The notes: a model not told the origin generated them from the sequence alone. 64,000 nucleotides of DNA from Clostridium sp. (GCA_018377235.1 JAGZZT010000002.1:62001-126000), one strand, 5' to 3'; counted from the stretch's first letter, positions 33,952 to 42,879 are shown. Made by a program: numbers and translations.

Positions 33952-35280
33952 TTATGGAAAAAGTGGAAAGATTGTCATTGTCCAAAGTACACTGACTAAT
34001 CCAATAATAATCGCAATTGGAAAACCCTGCTTCAGAAGACTTTTTTGTGTATATCCTCCATACCCCATAATAAAAGGAACTGTTCCATTAGCCATAGGGG
34101 TCATAAAGGCTGTCAAACATGCTGCTTGAACCAAAATCATCAAACCTCTTGGATCTGCCCCAAGGCTGGCCGCAGTAGCAATTGCAATTGGATGAAAAAT
34201 CAGCATAGTTGCACGATTAAGCATAAACTGTGTTAAAACAAATGGGAAAATAAAGAAAATAAATCCTACAATATAGCTGTTTCCTCCAACCAGGTGAGCA
34301 AATCTACTTACAAATCCTCCAATCATTTCTCCAGCACCAGTAGAAGACAAGGCTCCTGCAAGAGACAGAGAGCCTGCAATGACTAAAGCCATACTAATTC
34401 CCATCGCATCTACTGCCTCTTTCTTTTTCAAAATTCCCAAAAGGACAATGAGTAATCCACCCAAACAGGTAATTACCCAAGTGTCAAGCCCTAACTGTTT
34501 GCCAAACATTAACGCTACAGATGTGCCAAAAAAGATGATTACCCCGGCTTTCTCCTGATATGGCTTCAATGTCACTACCTTTTTTGTATCTACTTTTTCA
34601 AATGTAGAGGGAATAAGACATTGAGCCGGGGCAAGCTTCATAGCAATAAATGTAACATATAAGATGCTGATAATGAGTACAGGCAATCTAGCTATTGCTG
34701 GATCTGTTAAGCCCACTTGGTATGTCGTGTATCCATAGCTTTCCATATACCCATTAAGTTCCGCAGCTACCGTTGCACCAGCTCCAAATGGAAGAGTACA
34801 GCACGTACATACAGCTACAATACCTAACGGAAAAATAACTTTACTTCGGCTAATTCCCAATACTTCTACAGAAGAAATAAGAAGTGGTGCACATATACCA
34901 AACGCAACCAGCGGCGCCTGAATAAACTGGCTTAAAACCATTGCAAGAATAGCATATCCAAACATAATAATTGTAATATTTCCCTTTGCTATGTCAGCCA
35001 CTTTATTGGCAAGCCTGGTGCAAAAAGATGTTCTCTGAAATCCTGCTGCCACCATCATCATTCCTGCACACATCAGTACAGTATTGTTGCCAATATAAGT
35101 CAATGCTTCTTTGGGCTCAAGAAGTCCTGTTAAAATCAATAGAAACATCCCCAGCATCGATGTAGTGGCCATACTCAATTTTGCGATCACATAATTAGCA
35201 ACTACAAAAACAAAAATAAGAAAACAAACTTGAAATTGATATGGCTCCAAAGCCGCCTGCAACGCACCAAAAATAGTCAT
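33952..35280 (-). CDS. SLC13/DASS-type anion (dicarboxylate) transporter
   Basis: A 442-aa membrane protein with about 11-12 hydrophobic segments. Family signs: SMATTSMLGMFLLILTGLL near the N-terminus, a YIGNNTVLMCAGMMMVAAG segment, CTLPFGAGATVAAELNGYM near residue 160, and MTPMANGTVPFIMG near 395, resembling the paired SNT-like motifs of SLC13 carriers. It probably imports a di- or tricarboxylate or similar organic anion with Na+. It is the last gene of a three-gene unit with the MBL and HD genes, 17 nt after the MBL gene. Codon use is A/T-richer than the surrounding clpB or aldolase genes, which may indicate recent acquisition. Confidence 0.8.
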   Translation of the reverse strand: MTIFGALQAALEPYQFQVCFLIFVFVVANYVIAKLSMATTSMLGMFLLILTGLLEPKEALTYIGNNTVLMCAGMMMVAAGFQRTSFCTRLANKVADIAKGNITIIMFGYAILAMVLSQFIQAPLVAFGICAPLLISSVEVLGISRSKVIFPLGIVAVCTCCTLPFGAGATVAAELNGYMESYGYTTYQVGLTDPAIARLPVLIISILYVTFIAMKLAPAQCLIPSTFEKVDTKKVVTLKPYQEKAGVIIFFGTSVALMFGKQLGLDTWVITCLGGLLIVLLGILKKKEAVDAMGISMALVIAGSLSLAGALSSTGAGEMIGGFVSRFAHLVGGNSYIVGFIFFIFPFVLTQFMLNRATMLIFHPIAIATAASLGADPRGLMILVQAACLTAFMTPMANGTVPFIMGYGGYTQKSLLKQGFPIAIIIGLVSVLWTMTIFPLFP

Positions 35281-35297
35281 ACCCCTTTTCCTCCCCT

Positions 35298-36125
35298 CTA
35301 CAGAATATCCATACTGAGTGAAATATCATACCACTTATATGGTTCAGGATTCACAAAAATTGTACCACTTCCAAGTCTTTTCAGTTCTTCTTGTATTTCT
35401 GTAGTCAGAGTATCCATCGTTTTTCCCCATTTTCCACTATACAGATTATCCTGATGACTGGGTAAAGCTAACTGAGCATCAAAACGCGCAATTGCTTGAG
35501 CCCACTCTGTTCCCGAACGGCTGCCTGCTGTATGGCGAAACAGAATATTGGGCTTGAATTTATCAGCCATTCTATAAATATTGTTAAATTCATCAACTCC
35601 ACTTACAAACATAATTCTCAAATTGTTTTGCAGCGTGATACAAAAATCATAGCTAAATAAAGTTCCTTGAAAATTTAAATGACGATATGCTGCTCCTCCA
35701 AAATCTTCAGGATAGTCCTCCGGCTGTCCGCCATATTTTCCAAGATTAAGCAGTGGAAAATGCCTTCCCCTAATCGCTGTAAGTGTGAAATCTTTCATTT
35801 CATATGTATCCATATTTTCAAATGGATAAATTCGTCCTGGTTTAATCTTAAAATACTCCGATATTTCAGATGCTACAGGTGAACCACAAAAAAGTTTTGA
35901 ATCGAACTTATTGCATATAGTCCCTAAATCAGAAGTATGATCCCAATGTGTATGTGTAAGCAAAACATAGTCGCATCGTTCAATTTCTTCTAATTTAAAT
36001 TCACGAAATCCAGACAACGCCTGTTCTGAAATATAAGGATCTATGATAATATGCTTTTCATTCGGAAGTATCATTTCATAGCACTGTGCATTGATATAGC
36101 GAAATTTAAATCCATTAATCTTCAT
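35298..36125 (-). CDS. MBL-fold metallo-hydrolase (UlaG-like)
   Basis: A 275-aa metallo-beta-lactamase-fold enzyme. The metal-binding HTHWDH motif is near residue 57, a third His near IRGRHFP about 120, an Asp near FVSGVDEF, and a late ALPSHQDN His about 227. It resembles UlaG-type lactonases and other MBL hydrolases that act on small carboxylated substrates. Because it shares a transcription unit and LysR-type promoter with the SLC13 transporter and HD protein, it likely acts on the imported compound. The exact substrate is unknown. AAGGAGG precedes the start. Confidence 0.78.
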   Translation of the reverse strand: MKINGFKFRYINAQCYEMILPNEKHIIIDPYISEQALSGFREFKLEEIERCDYVLLTHTHWDHTSDLGTICNKFDSKLFCGSPVASEISEYFKIKPGRIYPFENMDTYEMKDFTLTAIRGRHFPLLNLGKYGGQPEDYPEDFGGAAYRHLNFQGTLFSYDFCITLQNNLRIMFVSGVDEFNNIYRMADKFKPNILFRHTAGSRSGTEWAQAIARFDAQLALPSHQDNLYSGKWGKTMDTLTTEIQEELKRLGSGTIFVNPEPYKWYDISLSMDIL

Positions 36126-36149
36126 ATGTCTCGTTTCCTCCTTTTTCCT

Positions 36150-36716
36150 TTAAGAATTCTGCAGAATCTTTTTCAACCCTTTTACAGAGCAGTTAAATAC
36201 AAAAATATCAATGGAACGTACAAATTCCGATTCTGCCGTCTGGTAAGACTTGTCTCCTTCAAAGGAATGGACGGCGATCAGGTGTACCAGTTCGTCCGGA
36301 AGTCCTGCCTTAGCCGCAATGACAGCCCCTGACAATGGATGCCGCATCAATTCAAAGTTGTCTCCATGAACGGTCTTTCCATCCCGAAAAACAAACTCTG
36401 TCAGCTTTCCAATATCATGAAGCAGCGCACCGGCTGCCACCAGATCCCGGCTGAAGCTCACCCCATGCCGTTTGTAATACTTTTTCAGTGCATCGAACTC
36501 CATCAGGCACATGCTCGTCACATCACTAACGTGCTCCACCCAGGATACGTCACAGTTTTCCCAGTTTAATGTAACCGGACAAAGCTTTATCGTCTGTTCA
36601 TTCCAGCCCCCCGCCTCCATGGCTGCAAACATCGCTTCCTCCGATTTTACTCTGAGCGTTTCGTCCTGAATCTCCTGAAAAGCTGGAAATATACGTTCTA
36701 ATTCCTCTCTGCGCAT
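36150..36716 (-). CDS. HD-domain hydrolase
   Basis: A 188-aa HD-superfamily protein. Metal ligands are visible: VEHVSDVTSMC (first His), LLHDIGKLTEF (HD pair) near residue 98, MRHPLSG near 125, AVHSFEGD near 149, and a terminal Asp in RSIDIFVF. Such proteins usually hydrolyse phosphoesters or nucleotides. It is the first gene of the operon driven by LysR-type promoter A, 24 nt upstream of the MBL gene. The physiological substrate is unknown. Confidence 0.8.
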   Translation of the reverse strand: MRREELERIFPAFQEIQDETLRVKSEEAMFAAMEAGGWNEQTIKLCPVTLNWENCDVSWVEHVSDVTSMCLMEFDALKKYYKRHGVSFSRDLVAAGALLHDIGKLTEFVFRDGKTVHGDNFELMRHPLSGAVIAAKAGLPDELVHLIAVHSFEGDKSYQTAESEFVRSIDIFVFNCSVKGLKKILQNS

Positions 36717-36747
36717 ACCGCTTTCCTCCCCACTTTTATATAAAACT

Positions 36748-36814
36748 ATAGTAACATTCGTATATCACAATGTCCAACAGTATATTATTAAATAAATAAC
36801 AACATTAATATTGT
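36748..36814 (-). promoter_or_regulatory. LysR-type promoter A (HD-MBL-SLC13 operon)
   Basis: Minus-strand -35 TGGACA (36771-36776), 17-nt spacer, -10 TACTAT (36748-36753). Upstream dyad at 36799-36814 (read on the plus strand ACAAC-N6-ATTGT) is separated from the -35 by exactly 22 nt. The whole region is near-identical in layout to promoters B and C. Confidence 0.82.
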
Positions 36815-36924
36815 GTAAAGTTACCAGTATATGTGATTCACCTAACTGGTTTTCTGCCATAAACTTAAATACATCTATTTTAGTCAGACCATTAAAAAAC
36901 AGCTATTTTTTCCTGACGCAAAAA

Positions 36925-36955
36925 GAGCTATTGCAGAAATTTTTCTACAATAGCC
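36925..36955 (-). terminator. Terminator of the GltS-amidohydrolase operon
   Basis: GGGCTATTGTAGAAA pairs with its near-complement ending in CAATAGCTC. CTTTTTG follows on the minus strand. It lies about 20 nt past the amidohydrolase stop. Confidence 0.82.
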
Positions 36956-36974
36956 CTTTCCCATTATCCACACT

Positions 36975-38120
36975 TTAATTCCAATAATCCATCTGGTTAA
37001 AAACCCACTCCCCTTCCAGCATCGTAGCCATAGGAAGCAGCATTTCCTTTCCTTCTATCTGGTCGTGATTTATATCATCAAAAGAAAATTTTCCTTCTCT
37101 TCTCTGAAAAATTGCCAGATTTGCAGACGCACCGCTTCTCAGGCAGCCAATCTCTCCTTCTCTTCCCATCAGCTTTGCCGGAGTTTCAGTGACAATTCGC
37201 ACCACCTCCTCAAATTCCATTCCAAGAGCCATAAATCGACTCATAAGATATGGAAGGGAAACAGCTGGAAGGCTGCCAAATGTATTTCTTGTAAAGTCTC
37301 CAGAAATCAAATCTGGAAAAAATCCCTTTTCCATAGCCATTCTGGCTGTTTTATGGCTGAAATGTCCCTTTCCGCAGGCTGATTCAAACAAAATCCCCTT
37401 TCTTCTTCCGCGAAATATCTCCTCCGACACCTCTCCGTTTTCTATAATGCCCTTTTTAGGAGTAAATACATGGCAGAAAATGTCTCCAGGCCTGAGAATA
37501 TCAATCAGTTCTCTCAGCGTCCCCTGAAAATCCGGCATGTGAACCGAAAGCGGAAGTCTGCACACATTCGCGATTTCAACGGCTCTTTTCAGAGAATCAA
37601 AACTGGATGTATGGCTGAACTCTGCAATTTCTTTGCTGATTCTCACCTTCAATCCCGCGATCTGGCTCGGATACCGCTTGCAAATCTCCTGAATTCTCTT
37701 TTCATTGAAGTAAAGAGGATGAATATTTTCTGGATGGTCCCCCAGACAACTCAAGCCTTCAGAAGCCATGTTCAGAAAAATTTTCGTATTTCTTTTTTCC
37801 CGTACAGACAGACTGTTAATAAAAGCATCCGCGCTGGCTGTTCCAGCGCTCCCCGCATCTACTGCGTTTGTAACTCCAGTAGGGAGATATGCGGCATACT
37901 CCAGAGATGTAATCGTTCCTCCCCTAAAAAAATGACTGTGGAAATCAATCAGTCCAGGTGTTACCGAAAGACCTTTCAGATCAATCGTTTTTTCAGCTGT
38001 TTCTGGAATGGAGAAACCAATTTTTTCAATTGTTCCGTCTTTTATTGCAATATCACACAAAGTGTCCCTAAAACCGTTGGCAATATCCGTCAGACAGCCA
38101 TTCTTCAGCAGAATATCCAT
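36975..38120 (-). CDS. Amidohydrolase / deacetylase family metallohydrolase
   Basis: A 381-aa amidohydrolase. It begins MDILLKNGCLTDIANGF as in dihydroorotase/hydantoinase relatives. Metal ligands: LIDFHSHFF (HxH) near residue 60, a likely carboxylated Lys in AGLKVRIS near 158, SVHMPDF and IFCHVFTP His residues, and LISGDFTRN Asp near 275. It looks closest to the uncharacterised Atu3266/EF0837-like deacetylase group. It shares a unit with a GltS-type transporter 21 nt upstream, suggesting hydrolysis of an N-acyl or O-acyl organic acid taken up by that transporter (inference). Confidence 0.78.
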   Translation of the reverse strand: MDILLKNGCLTDIANGFRDTLCDIAIKDGTIEKIGFSIPETAEKTIDLKGLSVTPGLIDFHSHFFRGGTITSLEYAAYLPTGVTNAVDAGSAGTASADAFINSLSVREKRNTKIFLNMASEGLSCLGDHPENIHPLYFNEKRIQEICKRYPSQIAGLKVRISKEIAEFSHTSSFDSLKRAVEIANVCRLPLSVHMPDFQGTLRELIDILRPGDIFCHVFTPKKGIIENGEVSEEIFRGRRKGILFESACGKGHFSHKTARMAMEKGFFPDLISGDFTRNTFGSLPAVSLPYLMSRFMALGMEFEEVVRIVTETPAKLMGREGEIGCLRSGASANLAIFQRREGKFSFDDINHDQIEGKEMLLPMATMLEGEWVFNQMDYWN

Positions 38121-38141
38121 TGTCCTCTCCTCCTTGCCGGT

Positions 38142-39536
38142 TTACTGCTCTTCTGTATGCACAGCCCTTGGGCGGTCGCTCTTTCCAAAAATGATATCTG
38201 AAAACTTTCTTTCCTTATGCCAGAAAAATATGCGTGCCACTACAAACAAAATAACCCAAATAGCAGCGCTGACTCCAAGCATAACTGCTGGAGGCACTAT
38301 AAATGCCAATGCCGGGGCAAACATGACATATGGCAGTGAAATTGGATAAATCAATGCTGCTGAGGAGGCTCCTGATTCCTGTCCGCTTGTCTGATACTGT
38401 GGATCAACAACTCTCAAGAGCATAAGGCCAGTAGCTAAAACTCCGCTCTCCAAACCATAAGACGTCAGAGTTCTCTCAAACCAGTCCTGATCAAACAGCT
38501 TCCATCCAAAATAAAAGTTCACGATCAGATTCACTGCGATCATGACTGCAATCATCACAACCAAAGGAATCATATATACAGCAAATACTTTCAGAGATAA
38601 AGTCATAATTGCTGAAACAACCAGATAATCCAATGCTACGCCTGAAATGCGATTTAATGTAGGCTTATCAAGATAATGAAATAACCCCAGTTTTTTCATA
38701 ATTACGTTCAGCAGCGCTCCACATATCATAGCACATGCAAATAAGGGCACATTGCTGAGCACGGGATGAAGGCTTACAAGCACTTTTGAAAGGAGTGTAG
38801 CACCTCCATACACAATTCCGACAAAAGCCAGCTGTAACGCTAATGGATCCAGAGCGTCATTATATGTTACCCCCATTCCGATTGGCTTTCTCTTATCTAC
38901 CGGCACGATTCCTTCTTTGATGTCCTGGGGAATTTCCTGTGGTTTTGCCACCAGCTTTGCGTATCCCCTCCTGACTCCGATGTTGATAATAATCATCCCA
39001 ATAATAATACCAGAAAGAATTCCTGCTGTTGCCATCGTATTAGCCACTGCAGGCCCATCTGCCCAGCCGGCCTCTGCCAAAGCCGCGCCAGCAGCATTTG
39101 CAGTTCCATGTCCTCCATGAAATCCATAAACCGGCGTCAATCCAAAGCAAAATGGTAAATTAGGATATAATGGCATCAGCAGCATGGCAATGCCAAGTCC
39201 GACAACTACCTGAGTCTGATGCACCAGGCCTCCTTGAGTCACAGCAGATAAAGCTGTTTTTCCAAAGCCCTTACCAGATGATGTAGTCCCCAGGAAAGAA
39301 AGTCCCAATACAATGTTCACCAGCTGTCCGGACCAGCCACTGATAGTATCACTGACCGGAAGAAAAACCGGCGACACACGTCCTAAAATCTGAGGCCCTA
39401 TCAAAAGTCCTACAAACCCCGCAATCAGCGATGCCGGAATGTAAAGATTCTGAAGAAACTTCACCTTTTTTCTAAGAAAAATTCCCACAAGCAGCAAAGT
39501 GCTCAATACTGATAAATCAGTCAGCATCTGTTTCAT
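38142..39536 (-). CDS. GltS-like (ESS family) membrane transporter
   Basis: A 464-aa polytopic protein with about 12 hydrophobic segments. Signs of the glutamate:Na+ symporter superfamily are LYIPASLIAGFVGLLIGP near the N-terminus, TPVYGFHGGHGTANAAGA (glycine-rich pore loop) near residue 140, and LTSYGLESGVLATGLMLLR near 365. It differs clearly from the gltS gene at 6565. The start at 39536 is set by GGGGGAAG; an upstream TTG start is unlikely. It is the first gene of the unit under LysR-type promoter B. Confidence 0.78.
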   Translation of the reverse strand: MKQMLTDLSVLSTLLLVGIFLRKKVKFLQNLYIPASLIAGFVGLLIGPQILGRVSPVFLPVSDTISGWSGQLVNIVLGLSFLGTTSSGKGFGKTALSAVTQGGLVHQTQVVVGLGIAMLLMPLYPNLPFCFGLTPVYGFHGGHGTANAAGAALAEAGWADGPAVANTMATAGILSGIIIGMIIINIGVRRGYAKLVAKPQEIPQDIKEGIVPVDKRKPIGMGVTYNDALDPLALQLAFVGIVYGGATLLSKVLVSLHPVLSNVPLFACAMICGALLNVIMKKLGLFHYLDKPTLNRISGVALDYLVVSAIMTLSLKVFAVYMIPLVVMIAVMIAVNLIVNFYFGWKLFDQDWFERTLTSYGLESGVLATGLMLLRVVDPQYQTSGQESGASSAALIYPISLPYVMFAPALAFIVPPAVMLGVSAAIWVILFVVARIFFWHKERKFSDIIFGKSDRPRAVHTEEQ

Positions 39537-39632
39537 ATTCTTCCCCCTTCTGTTAAACAATGCTGGTGTAGATATACTGGAAAAGTTAAAAATATCTTTG
39601 GCAGTTATCTTCCGCTTCTATATTTGAATGAT

Positions 39633-39699
39633 ATTTTAACATTCTAATAACACAATGTCTAACAATACATTATTAAAAAAATGACAATATAAACTTTGT
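39633..39699 (-). promoter_or_regulatory. LysR-type promoter B (GltS-like/amidohydrolase operon)
   Basis: Minus-strand -35 TAGACA (39656-39661), 17-nt spacer, -10 TAAAAT (39633-39638). The dyad at 39684-39699 (plus-strand ACAAT-N6-TTTGT) is 22 nt from the -35. It is aligned with promoters A and C over about 60 bp. Confidence 0.82.
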
Positions 39700-39772
39700 G
39701 ACTATAAATGAGCAAGTTTGTGATTTATCATGAGCTACGTATTCCGCTGGATCTCCGGCGACTAAATTTCCA

Positions 39773-40735
39773 TTATCCAAAATGTCGATGGATGGATCGG
39801 GAGTAATTCTGGAACACCATGCCCGCGTCGTGGATAAAATCTTTTGCATACTCCGGAAGGGGATAATCCTTCCGATAGACCAGGGAAACCGTATTTTCCG
39901 GTATTTCATTGATAACCGGGAATACATAGAACGGTTTCCCTGTTTTCTTTTGCGAATGATAATTCTTCCAGCAGACCACCGGCGACAAAAGGCCTGCCCC
40001 ACTCCCCTTTCTGGCCATATCGTAAATCAGCTCCTGCTCGTCGCACTCAAAAATATACTGCGGAAGGCGGCAGGAGGAAAAGAAAGCGTCGATTCCCTTT
40101 CTTAGCCTGTTTCCCTGGCGCACAGTGATGAACGGCAGACGAAGCAGCCGTTTCAAATCTGCTCCCTGCTTAAAGTCACTGAGAATCTGCTCCCACTCCT
40201 CTGGATAACAGCTTTTCAAAAGTTCTTCTGAAAAACAGCACTGCACTCTTTCCCTCGTCAGCTCGTAAATTTCTCTGTTAGCATTCTCTACCACATCCAC
40301 GCCGATATACAGATCAATCTTTCCAGACTGGAGCAGATCCTCGAAGGTATTGCTGTTTCCATGAACCAGTTCAATAGAAATATTGGGATGGGAAGCGTGA
40401 TAAAAATCCCAGATCACCGGAAAAAACGTCTTCCCTCTCAGGCGGGATATCCCCAGCTTTAAACTTCCCCTGTGATTCTTGCTGATATCGGAAAAGGCCG
40501 CCCGCATATTGGTCTCCGCCTGAATGATCTGCCTTCCATAAAACACCATCTGTTCTCCGAACATGGTCAGGTGCAGGGAAGGACGCCTCTCAAACAGAGG
40601 AACTCCGTATTCTTCCTCCAGCCGCTTTAGGTGGCTGCTCAGCGCCTGCTGGCTGATAAACAGCTTTTCTGCTGCTCTGGTGATATTCATTTCCTCTGCT
40701 GCCGCCAGAAAATATTCAATACTTTTCAGATTCAT
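39773..40735 (-). CDS. LysR family transcriptional regulator
   Basis: A 320-aa LTTR. The N-terminal winged HTH is clear: MNLKSIEYFLAAAEEMNITR, AAEKLFISQQALSSHLKRLE, and YGVPLFERRP. The C-terminal effector domain follows (KLGISRLRGKTFFPVI, IDLYIGVDVV). It is transcribed divergently from the aldolase gene across a 117-bp gap that contains promoter C. The conserved dyads upstream of A, B and C, centred near -65, are the classical LTTR recognition position, so this protein is the obvious regulator of all three units and of itself. The inducer is unknown. Confidence 0.93.
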   Translation of the reverse strand: MNLKSIEYFLAAAEEMNITRAAEKLFISQQALSSHLKRLEEEYGVPLFERRPSLHLTMFGEQMVFYGRQIIQAETNMRAAFSDISKNHRGSLKLGISRLRGKTFFPVIWDFYHASHPNISIELVHGNSNTFEDLLQSGKIDLYIGVDVVENANREIYELTRERVQCCFSEELLKSCYPEEWEQILSDFKQGADLKRLLRLPFITVRQGNRLRKGIDAFFSSCRLPQYIFECDEQELIYDMARKGSGAGLLSPVVCWKNYHSQKKTGKPFYVFPVINEIPENTVSLVYRKDYPLPEYAKDFIHDAGMVFQNYSRSIHRHFG

Positions 40736-40749
40736 TTGTTCCTCCTATC

Positions 40750-40816
40750 ACAATATATTTATTGTATTTTTTTTAAAAATATAGTGTTAGACATTGTTAT
40801 ATTGGAATGATATCAT
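40750..40816 (+). promoter_or_regulatory. LysR-type promoter C (aldolase-dehydrogenase operon)
   Basis: Plus-strand dyad ACAAT-ATATTT-ATTGT (40750-40765), 22 nt, -35 TAGACA (40788-40793), 17-nt spacer, -10 TATCAT (40811-40816). The dyad is 15 bp from the lysR start, so binding could also repress lysR. Confidence 0.85.
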
Positions 40817-40852
40817 AAATTCAGTTAAAAGAAAAGAAAAAGGAGAAATCAA

Positions 40853-41863
40853 ATGGATCAGCTTACATTAATGGACTGCACTTTAAGAGACGGCGGAAAT
40901 GTAGTGGGCAAAGGATTTCCCGCCGATATTACAGATATGGTGTTAGACGGGCTTACCGCCTGCCATGTACCGATTATTGAGTTTGGAAATTCCGGCGGTA
41001 TCGGAGCTTACGAAGTAGCCGGATTTACAGACGCCTTAACGGATATGGAATACCTGGAAATCGCCAAGAAGTATATGAACCGGGGGGCTGAGCTGGGTAT
41101 GTTCTTAAACGCAAAGCGCTACCGCGAGAAAAACGTGGATCTGGCTGCTGAGCATGGACTGTCCTTCCTCCGTGTAGGCGCAGATGCCGGAGACGGAGAC
41201 ATTGCCCTGACTGCTATCACTGACATGAAGAAGAGAAATCTGAAGGCTTTCTACTCTGCCATGAAGGCTTATCTGCTGTCGCCAAAGGAGCTGGCTGAGG
41301 AGGCTAAAAAGCTGGAAGCGGCAGGCCTTGACGAATACACCATTATGGACTCTGCCGGAACCATGCTTCCAGATCAGGCGGCAGCCTACACAGAAGCCCT
41401 GGCAGGCGCTCTGTCCATTCCAGTCGCCTTCCACTGCCACAACAACCTGGGACTTTCTGCGGCCAACGCTCTGGCCGCAGCCCAGAATGGAGCTAAAATT
41501 TTAGACTGCGGTCTGATGGGAATGGCCAGAAGCGCCGGAAACCTGCCTACAGAGGTGTGCGTAGCTATGATGCAGCGTCACGGCCAGATGAAGGATGTGG
41601 ATCTCTTCGGTATGTTAGACTTCATTGAGAACCGCCTGCAGCCGGCTATGAAAGCCCACAACTACCACAACCCGATCACTCCGACTGACCTGACTCTTGG
41701 ATTTTCCGGATGCCACTCCAGCTTCTTAAAGCTGTTCCGTCAGACAGCGGCTGAAAAGAAGGTCAACCTGTTCCGCCTGATCACAGAGGTATCTGCCGTC
41801 AACCAGAAAAATCCTTCTGCCCAGCTCATAGAGGAAACGGCAGACCGCCTCCTGAGCGAATAA
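40853..41863 (+). CDS. DRE-TIM aldolase (4-hydroxy-2-oxovalerate aldolase-like)
   Basis: A 336-aa HMGL-like TIM-barrel protein. Catalytic and metal sites: LMDCTLRDGGN at the N-terminus, FLRVGADAGDGD near 105, DSAGTMLPDQA near 170, and AFHCHNNLGLS (HxH) near 197. The C-terminal communication domain of MhpE/DmpG is shorter here. Family members cleave or form C-C bonds of 2-oxo acids. It is the first gene of the unit under promoter C, with AAGGAG 8 nt before the start. The 2-hydroxyacid dehydrogenase that follows suggests the substrate is a hydroxy-2-oxo acid. Confidence 0.85.
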   Translation: MDQLTLMDCTLRDGGNVVGKGFPADITDMVLDGLTACHVPIIEFGNSGGIGAYEVAGFTDALTDMEYLEIAKKYMNRGAELGMFLNAKRYREKNVDLAAEHGLSFLRVGADAGDGDIALTAITDMKKRNLKAFYSAMKAYLLSPKELAEEAKKLEAAGLDEYTIMDSAGTMLPDQAAAYTEALAGALSIPVAFHCHNNLGLSAANALAAAQNGAKILDCGLMGMARSAGNLPTEVCVAMMQRHGQMKDVDLFGMLDFIENRLQPAMKAHNYHNPITPTDLTLGFSGCHSSFLKLFRQTAAEKKVNLFRLITEVSAVNQKNPSAQLIEETADRLLSE

Positions 41864-41895
41864 TCAGAGCAGAAATCATTCGGAGGAAAATCATC

Positions 41896-42864
41896 ATGAA
41901 AAAAGTAATTCTTGCGGGAACATATCCCGATCATACCTTTGAAAAGCTTCGGGCTCTTCTGCCGGAAAAAGAATTTGAACTGAAGGCAGTGGACACACAG
42001 GAGGCTTATGATGCTATGACAGACGCTGAATTTATGATTCTGCGCATTTTTAAAGCGCCGCGTCCAGTCATCGAGCGCAATCCGAACCTGAAAATGATTC
42101 TCCGCTGGGGCGCAGGCTTCGATTCTGTGGACATCCAGGCAGCCGGAGAGCACGGCGTATGCGTCACAAACACTCCGGGAGCCAACGCCGGAGCCGTTTC
42201 CGAGCTGGCCGTTCTCCTGATGTTAGCCGTAGGACGCAAGCTTCTGTGCCACACAGAGAGCCTCGCCAAGGGAGAGTGGAGCAAAAATACATTTTTAAAC
42301 GGTTCCTTCTGCCTGAACGGCAAAACCCTCGGCGTTATCGGAGCCGGAAATATCGGCCGTCAGGTCGCAAGAAAGGCCCAGGCCTTCGGCGCAGTGACAA
42401 ACTACTACGATCCTTTCCGCCTTTCAGCGGAAATGGAGGCAGAGTATCATCTCTCCTACCTTCCGCTGAAGGAGCTGCTTGCTTCCTCTGACCTGATCAC
42501 TCTTCACGTGCCGCTGACAGAGGAAAACCGCCATATGATCGGAGCAGAGGAGATTGCAGGAATGAAAGACCTTGCTATTCTTATCAATACCTCCCGGGGT
42601 GGTCTGGTAGACGACAAGGCTCTGGCTGAGGCCGTAACCTCCGGAAAGCTCTTAGGAGCCGGTCTGGACGTGGTGGAGGAGGAACCTCTTCCAGTTGGAC
42701 ATCCGCTCCTCACAAACCCAAATATCATCGTAACTCCTCATATCGGAGGCGGTACGGCCGATATCGGAGACGTGATTATGCCAATGCTGGCGGAAGACAT
42801 TAAAACGCTGGCTGCCGGAAACCTTCCAATCCATACTGTAAATAAAGAATACTTAAATAAATAA
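41896..42864 (+). CDS. D-isomer specific 2-hydroxyacid dehydrogenase
   Basis: A 322-aa NAD(P)-dependent dehydrogenase of the SerA/LdhA family. Features: substrate-domain RWGAGFDSVD near residue 77, Rossmann GVIGAGNIGRQVARKAQAFG near 148, the catalytic Arg in INTSRGGLVDD near 235, Glu in GAGLDVVEEEPLP near 260, and His in VTPHIGG near 288. It reduces or oxidises a 2-hydroxy/2-oxo acid. It lies 32 nt after the aldolase with GGAGG upstream, and the pair likely act in one pathway. Confidence 0.92.
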   Translation: MKKVILAGTYPDHTFEKLRALLPEKEFELKAVDTQEAYDAMTDAEFMILRIFKAPRPVIERNPNLKMILRWGAGFDSVDIQAAGEHGVCVTNTPGANAGAVSELAVLLMLAVGRKLLCHTESLAKGEWSKNTFLNGSFCLNGKTLGVIGAGNIGRQVARKAQAFGAVTNYYDPFRLSAEMEAEYHLSYLPLKELLASSDLITLHVPLTEENRHMIGAEEIAGMKDLAILINTSRGGLVDDKALAEAVTSGKLLGAGLDVVEEEPLPVGHPLLTNPNIIVTPHIGGGTADIGDVIMPMLAEDIKTLAAGNLPIHTVNKEYLNK

Positions 42865-42879
42865 ACAGAGAAACTTAAA

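Noticed and set aside
39536..39560. Upstream TTG start for the GltS-like gene at 38142-39536
   Set aside because: The ribosome site GGGGGAAG lies inside that extension and points to the ATG at 39536.
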